A stretch of 64,000 nt of DNA, taken from positions 62,001 through 126,000 of the forward strand of contig JACEHZ010000591.1 in NCBI GenBank assembly GCA_017893485.1. The letters are read 5' to 3'. Position 1 is the stretch's first letter; each line of letters begins with the position of its first letter. The stretch is from Hemerocallis citrina. Its lineage: Eukaryota; Streptophyta; Magnoliopsida; Asparagales; Asphodelaceae. Below are positions 59,321-64,000 of this stretch, piece after piece. The notes under the pieces were generated by a model, which was not told the DNA's origin, made no database searches, and saw only the letters and a list, made by a program, of their open reading frames with translations. A program made the translations under genes and the position numbers.

Positions 59321-59325
59321 ATTGC

Positions 59326-59487
59326 TTTCATTGTTGTACTTCATTTTATCTTCCGCTGTGTAAATAATTACAAAGAACTCTGTTGTACTATGAAAAGTTC
59401 AAATTTCCTTGTAAAATTGTACGAAGTGAAGTGTAAAGATCCGGTGGAACTTCGAATTCGATCTTATTTGGATTTCGGGGCGTTACA
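59326..59487 (+). mobile_element. 3' end of 3' LTR of the large element (copy 2)
   Basis: Last LTR segment, ending TTTCGGGGCGTTACA, followed by the target duplication ACATG. Confidence 0.85.
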
Positions 59488-59492
59488 ACATG

Positions 59493-59751
59493 GGTCTATA
59501 AATATAGATGTAAACTCTAGGGTTTAGATGTAACATAACTGAAACAACTTCAAGGGAGTTCTTGTGCCGAGTGCTACCCAAGGTGAGAGAGAGAATAAAA
59601 AGAAATCACTTTAATATCTTTGTATTTTCCTTGAGTAAGAAGTATTTGGTTATCTCTGCATATCATTTGTTCTTGTGTTTGTGAGATCCTGAGTTTGTAA
59701 AATCTTCTTATTGGTGCATCTATGCCTTTGTGGGCGATATTGGGTACTAAA
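59493..59751 (+). mobile_element. Ty1/copia LTR, 3' part (copy 2)
   Basis: Continues the LTR started at 38945. TATA box GTCTATAAATATAG near 59494. The end TACTAAA is mutated relative to TACCACA of copy 1; the primer site AGTGGTATCAAAGC follows. Confidence 0.7.
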
Positions 59752-60775
59752 AAGTGGTATCAAAGCTTAGAGTTTCATGATGACCGATAGCATGTCAAAA
59801 GTCAAGAGATGTCGATGAAAGTGATTTCGTGATGTGAAAGATCCAGATGATAGTGTATCTCCGTCAGAAATATCTAAATGGTCCTTTGTTTGATAAGAAA
59901 TCAGAAGGTGCAGATAAGGATGCAAAGGTCGTGGCGAAATAAGATCGTTTGTATTAGAAGGTGCTTGGGCAGATTCAGTTATCATTGAGTAGGAAAACAT
60001 TATTTCATATCTTGAAGGCAAAGACAACGAAGGAGGCTATGGAGATTCTCACGGATATGTACGAGAAACCTTCAGCATCGAATCAAATTCTTCACTTAAA
60101 GAAATTGGTTAACATGAAGTTGGGAGAAAGCGGTTCAGTAACGGAACATGAGAACAATTACTATATGGTATACAACCAGATGGAAGCTGCATGATTGAAG
60201 TTTTCAGAGGAAGGCCATGCATTGTTACATCTATCTACTTTACCCAACAGTTATGGTATGGTGGAATAGACTATTACAAGGACTATGACATATTCGACGA
60301 CTCTGCAGGATGTAAGCAACATCATAAACGAGGAGGCGAGAAGGAAAAGAAACCGAGAGTTTTCATCATTTTCTAGCAATTCCGCACTTTTAGTTAAGAG
60401 GCATGGGAGATCTATGAGAAGTCCAAGAAGAAATGATTATAAAAGTGACTCTAATGATGGGTTTGAAGACATCGACGATGGTGGTGGACTTGAGTGTTCG
60501 TATTGCCACAAGATGGGTCCCATTATGCGTAGTTGTAAAGCTCTTACGAAGAAGAAATAAGAACAGTCAATGCAAGCCAATGTGGTGGCTAAGGAAACAA
60601 AGTCTGAAGAGTTATGCTTATCAGCAAGGATGGAGTTGAACATGCGAGATTCATGCATTGATTTAGGTGCTTCTTATCAGGAGGTGTTTGAGGACTACAC
60701 AAAGGATTCTTTTAGAGATGTAATCATGGATAAATTGTCAGTGGTACCCTGTGATTGAAAATGAAAATGTTCCGT
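59752..60775 (+). pseudogene. Decayed Ty1/copia gag (copy 2)
   Basis: Same relic as 11748-12756 with 1-3% differences. Frames at 59961-60194 and 60285-60560 carry the gag and zinc-knuckle remnants. An extra TAA (about 60558) appears where copy 1 reads CAA, so this copy is further decayed. Confidence 0.75.
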
Positions 60776-60992
60776 ATAGTAATATACACGTGCAATGCAC
60801 GTATTAAGTTAAAAAAAAAATTAAAGTAAGAACTCTCATTTACATGTGCCATGCCTGTCTTAATAAATAGGATTATATATTTTTAAAAGTAAATGTGAAG
60901 ACTACGATATGAGAGTTGGAGCTGCACGTGTGTTGCAAAGTAAGTAGGTAGATTTACAACTCCAACTCTTCCATTATAATAGTTATTATATA
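60776..60992. mobile_element. CACGTG-type small element (copy 2)
   Basis: Begins near TAGTAATATACACGTGCAAT and ends ACAACTCCAACTCTTCCATT. Same position as 12757-12992. Confidence 0.45.
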
Positions 60993-61007
60993 TTATATTA
61001 TATTATA

Positions 61008-61028
61008 GATGGATAGATAGATAGATAG
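61008..61028. repeat. (GATA)n microsatellite
   Basis: Directly precedes the gypsy LTR, as in copy 1. Confidence 0.9.
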
Positions 61029-61744
61029 TGATATGGCTAAAAATGGGGTTAAATCGGAACCGTCCAAATCAGGCACGAATCTCAAAGCTCAGGGGTAAAA
61101 TGGTAATTTTACCTACAAACGGGTCTGAAGGGGGAACTGGGTCCTTTTTCCAAAAATCGCAATAACCCACGACCGGATCCACCTTAGCTGGGTGCGGGTC
61201 CCAAACCGTAAGAAACCCAGTCCAGCTGGATAGAATTAGGGTTTCTGATTGTATTTAATCAACGGTCCTGATTCGCTCTATCCTTTCACCGGGAATTAGG
61301 GATTCTATTCCTAAACTGGTCCCAAAGGTGGCTATAAATACCCCCATCCACTACCATTAAGAGGTAATCAATCTTTTGCCAGTAAAAGCTCATTCATAAT
61401 CTTTTCTGATTGCTGACTTGAGCGTCGGAGGGTGCGTCGCCGGGATCAACCCCGGTGTTTCGCACTTTTTGCAGGTGAATGGCGGGAGTCAACGGTCAAA
61501 CTCCGGCAGAAAGGTTTCAGGTTTGGCTATTCGGTATCCCTAAGAATCCACAAATTCTATCTGTTTGCCCCCACACCAGATTTAGCGGTAACAGATTGGC
61601 GCCGTCCGTGGGAACCTACGAATAACAATCCTTCCTTTTCCCTTGGTTAAGATCACCTCCAGCCATGCCTTCCCGAACTGAGATCCAAAGGGTCCAACCG
61701 TGGACCCAATCCTCTTCAACCACAACAGGAGATCCCCCTCCAAA
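61029..61744 (+). mobile_element. Gypsy 5' LTR, primer site and start of gag (copy 2, truncated)
   Basis: LTR 61029-61593 (565 bp), primer site TTGGCGCCGTCCGTGGGAAC at 61596, and gag start ATG 61665 ('MPSRTEIQRVQPWTQ'). Interrupted at 61745 by another LTR. It occupies the same GATA site as 13020, so it is the duplicate of the same insertion. About 4% different from 13020-13585 by eye. Confidence 0.85.
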
Positions 61745-64000
61745 TGTAACACCCCAAATTCCAAAATATACTGAATTCGAGATTCTACAGGATCTTTACA
61801 CTTCATTTAGTACAATTTTACAAGGTAATAAAAATTTTTCACTTTACATCAGAGTTACATGAAATCTTTACACTTTATATTTTACATCGGAAGCATATAT
61901 CAAAATGACAGCGGAAGCAATTTACAACATTTATACAAGAGTACAACAATGAATAATCTCTACGCATCAATTCTCCTTCAATCTTTATCAAGCCATTTAT
62001 CCTGCATACAAAACTGTGGGTACATCAGTTTATTCAACTGACGAAAATTATACACGACATCCTTTCTATGCCGGAAACAGTATAACGATTCTCATTTCTT
62101 AACAAACCACAAACTTGTTCACAAACAAAACTAAAAGGGACTATCCTGTTGATGTCGTGTTGTGATTGTGCACTTAGTCTTTGATGCAATTATTATGTTA
62201 TATGAAACTAATGCGCACTTGTTCAGATTCTATGCATCCCATACTACATAGGTCCGAGGGCAAGCCCTTAATCGTACTTCATCTTATAGGGTTCAATCCC
62301 TTGCCATGATTTAAACTACTACGGTAACTACGGTAAGTATCCTAGGTGTTCTATGATCTACGAGCCCATGCTCAGGCAACCTGGAGAGGAATCCCACGCA
62401 CTGACACGACGCACCGAGCAGGCAGACTATGGACAATTCAGCCTCTACCATGGAACAATGGCACCACCCGCAGCCACCAAAACACTTCACAAGCATCGCC
62501 ACTGGGACGATAATTTAGGAGTAGTGCCCATGCCATATCATGACGCATCAAGCAGGCAGTCTGTGGATCACTCTCATAGCGCCAATCCGATGGCCCTCAT
62601 ACTCGTGTTTTTCTCTTACTTTCATCACATCTCCACTATGTATCTAGTCCTTAGTTTATTAGAATCATGAACAAAAATCAATTCTCTAGAGTTAGCCTCT
62701 CCACTATGCCGGTCTTAATCATTCATTCAACATGACCCAAACCTTGGTCTTTCATTTCAAATTTCATTTATATTCCTTTCTTTTCAATGCCGATGTGAGG
62801 CTTAGCTACCCTCTAGTTCTCGATTTCAATTCACAATTTATACAAGAATTGAGCCTCTCAAGCTCATAAGTTCATGTTTCATATTCACAGTAGATTTCCC
62901 TTTTCATGTTCATAGCTTTCGCAATCATAAAACTTTTCATAAATAGAATGAATTACTTCACTTCATGTGCAATTTCGTGCAAAGACAAATAGAATTTACT
63001 TTTTTTTTCTAAATTATCACAACCAATCTTCATTCATCAACAGTATATACATAATCTTTATCATAAAGCAAATCTAGAATTCTGAGATGTCGAAAAAGGA
63101 TCTGGACAGTCGACTCAGAACATACTCAGTCGACTTGTTCAGCAAAAGAAAATTATTCAAGAAAAGTTTCGGGATAATCGACTGCTGCACATGACCAGTC
63201 GGCTGTTCCGCAGTGTTTAAAACTCTAAAATATCAATTACGGGGCAGTCGACTGTTTCTCAAACCAGTCGGCTGTTCTGCAGGGTTTTGATTCAAAAACT
63301 TTTGATGTTCAGGACAGTCGACTACTATATCTATTCGGTCAACTGATCAGAGTTAAATTTCGAATTAAGGAAATGTTTCTTCCTTCCTTTTCTCGATTAG
63401 CACACAGCATTTTTGTTAAACTACAGTATGTTCAATATCGATACAACATGCAATTTCATCCGGTTACCATCATCCTAAACATAGTTTACAATTTAATGTA
63501 GAATTCTCATAACTAGTATTTTCTTTCATATAATTACGATTTCTACAACACATTTTTCCTTTACTCATTGTTGGTCTACAGAGATGAATATTAACTCCGA
63601 ATTAGCATGCTAGAGTAAAATCAAGATAATAACACACATTAATCATATCATTTCATGGGGTTTCGAACTGTATATATTTCAATTCATTAGACCAGTCGAC
63701 TGTTCGACGTGATCGGTCGACTGTACAGAAAAATTCCAGTTTCTCAAAATGTCTTTAGTTCTTTTTCATTCATTCAAATTTTCACATGATGTATATAGCA
63801 TGGGAGATTTCATTGTAACAATCATTCAATCAATCTAACTTTACACACACACATAATGACAATTCAATCTCAATCCTAGCATGATTTCTATTCTAGAAGT
63901 CATGAGAAACACCCACCTTTTGAAGAAATAAAGCGAAATCCCTTAGAGCTTCCTAGTTGCGATGTACGTCTCCTCCTCCTTGCTCCTTGCCAGAATCGAA
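61745..64000 (-). mobile_element. Related long LTR on minus strand, cut by the window end
   Basis: Starts TGTAACACCCCAAATTCC, the reverse complement of an LTR end related to the other long LTRs (about 80% over the first 80 bases). Probable 5-bp target is CCAAA (61740-61744). It holds the shared block TATGCATCCCATACTACATA (62231), GTCGAC palindrome pairs at 63100-63725 and a CACCCACCTTTTGAAG leader-like end near 63912. Whether it is a solo LTR or part of a full element cannot be seen. Confidence 0.7.
63100..63725. repeat. GTCGAC palindrome pairs in the terminal LTR
   Basis: About ten CAGTCGACTG or near variants (CAGTCGGCTG, GGTCAACTG) in pairs spaced about 20-25 bases, several followed by TTCTGCAGG. 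Same architecture as 9130-9545 in a different LTR family. Confidence 0.7.

Larger units (their letters stand above)
39257..59487 (+). mobile_element. Large non-autonomous LTR element (LARD-like), complete, copy 2
   Basis: 5' LTR 39257-44827, internal domain 44828-47285, and a 3' LTR from 47286 to 59487 that is interrupted by two solo LTRs. Target duplication ACTTG (39252-39256) versus ACATG (59488-59492; the same position in copy 1 is ACTTG). Without nested insertions each LTR is about 3.9 kb and the element about 10 kb. No element protein is encoded. Long LTRs around a short non-coding core with an intact primer site and polypurine tract fit a LARD-type element mobilised in trans. Confidence 0.82.

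Overview
The window is a repeat-dominated stretch of a flowering-plant nuclear genome. The evidence is nested LTR retrotransposons of plant Ty3 and Ty1 types, plant-type MITEs, long AT microsatellites and one hAT-transposase-like gene with introns. A eudicot is likely, but I cannot name the species. I see no intact ordinary host gene; the best candidates are the hAT/DUF659 gene at 28084-30474 and a decayed F-box/DUF295-like fragment near 36.2-36.6 kb.

Layout. (A) 1-13019 is a nest. It holds the end of a long LTR (1-352), the non-coding internal domain of a large non-autonomous LTR element (353-2809), and that element's 3' LTR (2810-11495). The 3' LTR is interrupted by a truncated minus-strand solo LTR (about 3806-6714) and a second minus-strand solo LTR (7352-11329). 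This element sits inside a Ty1/copia LTR, followed by a decayed copia gag (11496-12756), a small CACGTG-rich element and a GATA microsatellite. (B) 13020-26404 is a complete but mutated Ty3/gypsy element of the Tat type: 566-bp LTRs, GATAG target duplication, broken gag-pol with two RNase H regions, and a long 3' part with a 116-bp tandem array, an antisense spliced ORF set and a 68-bp tandem array. (C) 26405-38944 is single-copy sequence with the hAT-like gene, a roughly 180-bp tandem repeat, an old LTR remnant and several MITE/SINE-like pieces. (D) 38945-61744 repeats block A: copia LTR, large element (39257-59487), two nested solo LTRs, copia gag, GATA repeat, gypsy 5' LTR. (E) 61745-64000 is another minus-strand long LTR that cut into the gypsy copy and runs off the window.

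Blocks A and D share every nested insertion at the same positions, so they are two copies of one segment, about 44-48 kb apart, differing by roughly 2-4% by eye. Each copy has private changes: a 4.2-kb deletion with templated filler in copy 1; a Mutator-type MITE, a microsatellite-bounded deletion and the terminal LTR insertion in copy 2. The relative order of events is large element, then solo LTRs and gypsy, then segment duplication, then private changes.

The least ordinary items are the large non-autonomous element with about 3.9-kb modular LTRs carrying tRNA-like modules, the antisense gene of the Tat element with a plausible intron and basic nuclear-localisation-like motif, a near-perfect 166-bp palindrome, and a cluster of MITEs inserted in TA microsatellites.
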